From: Actinomycetes bacterium | GTDB lineage: Bacteria; Actinomycetota; Actinomycetes; Actinomycetales; Demequinaceae | Assembly: GCA_023411615.1 (NCBI GenBank) | Contig: JAEYOR010000029.1 | Location: 1 to 60,797 of the forward strand | Direction: 5' to 3' | Length of the DNA: 60,797 nucleotides | Part shown: piece by piece, positions 60,708 through 60,797 of the stretch | Layout of the letters: each line of letters starts with the position of its first letter | Numbering within the stretch: position 1 is the stretch's first letter | The notes under the pieces: generated by a model | Database searches by the model: none | Seen by the model: only the letters and a program-made list of their open reading frames with translations | What the model was told of the DNA's origin: nothing | Made by a program: the position numbers and the translations under genes

Positions 60708-60797
60708 CCACCTGCTCGGGCTACCACCGCAGCCCCCGTCGGTAACCCCCTGCAATCGACGGAAGCGGCGCGGAGCAGAAGAAGGCCCCAGAGACTG

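Overview
This window is a gene-dense, high-GC chromosomal segment from an actinobacterium, most likely of the order Micrococcales (Cellulomonadaceae/Demequinaceae-like; inferred from GC content, codon use and gene order, not from a marker tree). Actinobacterial signs are a WhiB protein, GuaB3, DUF6350, DUF3017, DUF3817, DUF3054, the block MgtE-N/CBS - DUF1003 - Mrp, and many start codons lying exactly 6 nt after a TANNNT box (leaderless transcripts). No tRNA, rRNA, CRISPR array, insertion sequence or prophage was seen. No gene-free stretch exceeds 300 bases.

Layout. 1-10.8 kb: the tail of an upstream gene, a GNAT enzyme, a PHP phosphoesterase, aminopeptidase P, a MocR regulator divergent from a PLP-dependent decarboxylase with a duplicated operator between them, an APH-fold kinase, and the MgtE-N/CBS - DUF1003 - Mrp run. 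10.8-24 kb: a galactokinase-like protein, exonuclease III, then one-carbon, TCA and purine genes: glyA-folD behind a ZTP riboswitch, purU, mdh, icd, aquaporin and purN-purH-DUF3017. 24-32 kb: DUF6350, sucCD, a two-component system and an MMPL transporter. 32-44.5 kb: L-lactate dehydrogenase, PcrA/UvrD helicase, two GGDEF proteins, a second two-component system beside a PspC protein, guaA-DUF3817-SURF1. 44.5-55 kb: an acetyl-phosphate region with pta, ackA, two short proteins resembling the N-terminal domain of phosphoketolase, a glutamine amidotransferase, an ABC-F ATPase and full-length phosphoketolase (xfp). 55-60.8 kb: DoxX, DUF3054, YdeI, guaB3, a DnaQ-like exonuclease, guaB and a WhiB protein.

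How it works together. Phosphoketolase makes acetyl-phosphate from xylulose-5-P or fructose-6-P; AckA turns it into acetate plus ATP, and Pta links it to acetyl-CoA. With Ldh this gives a bifid-shunt-like fermentative branch beside TCA genes (mdh, icd, sucCD). SHMT, FolD and PurU set the folate one-carbon pool that PurN and PurH consume. The ZTP riboswitch before glyA senses the intermediate (ZMP/ZTP) that accumulates when formyl-THF is short, closing that loop. GuaB, GuaB3 and GuaA handle the guanine branch.

The strongest candidate for something undescribed is the pair of tandem genes at 48068-48811 and 48915-49706. They keep the spacing and many residues of the first ~295 residues of the phosphoketolase encoded 3 kb downstream but have lost the GDG/N metal-TPP ligands, so they look like non-catalytic pseudo-phosphoketolase subunits or sensors.
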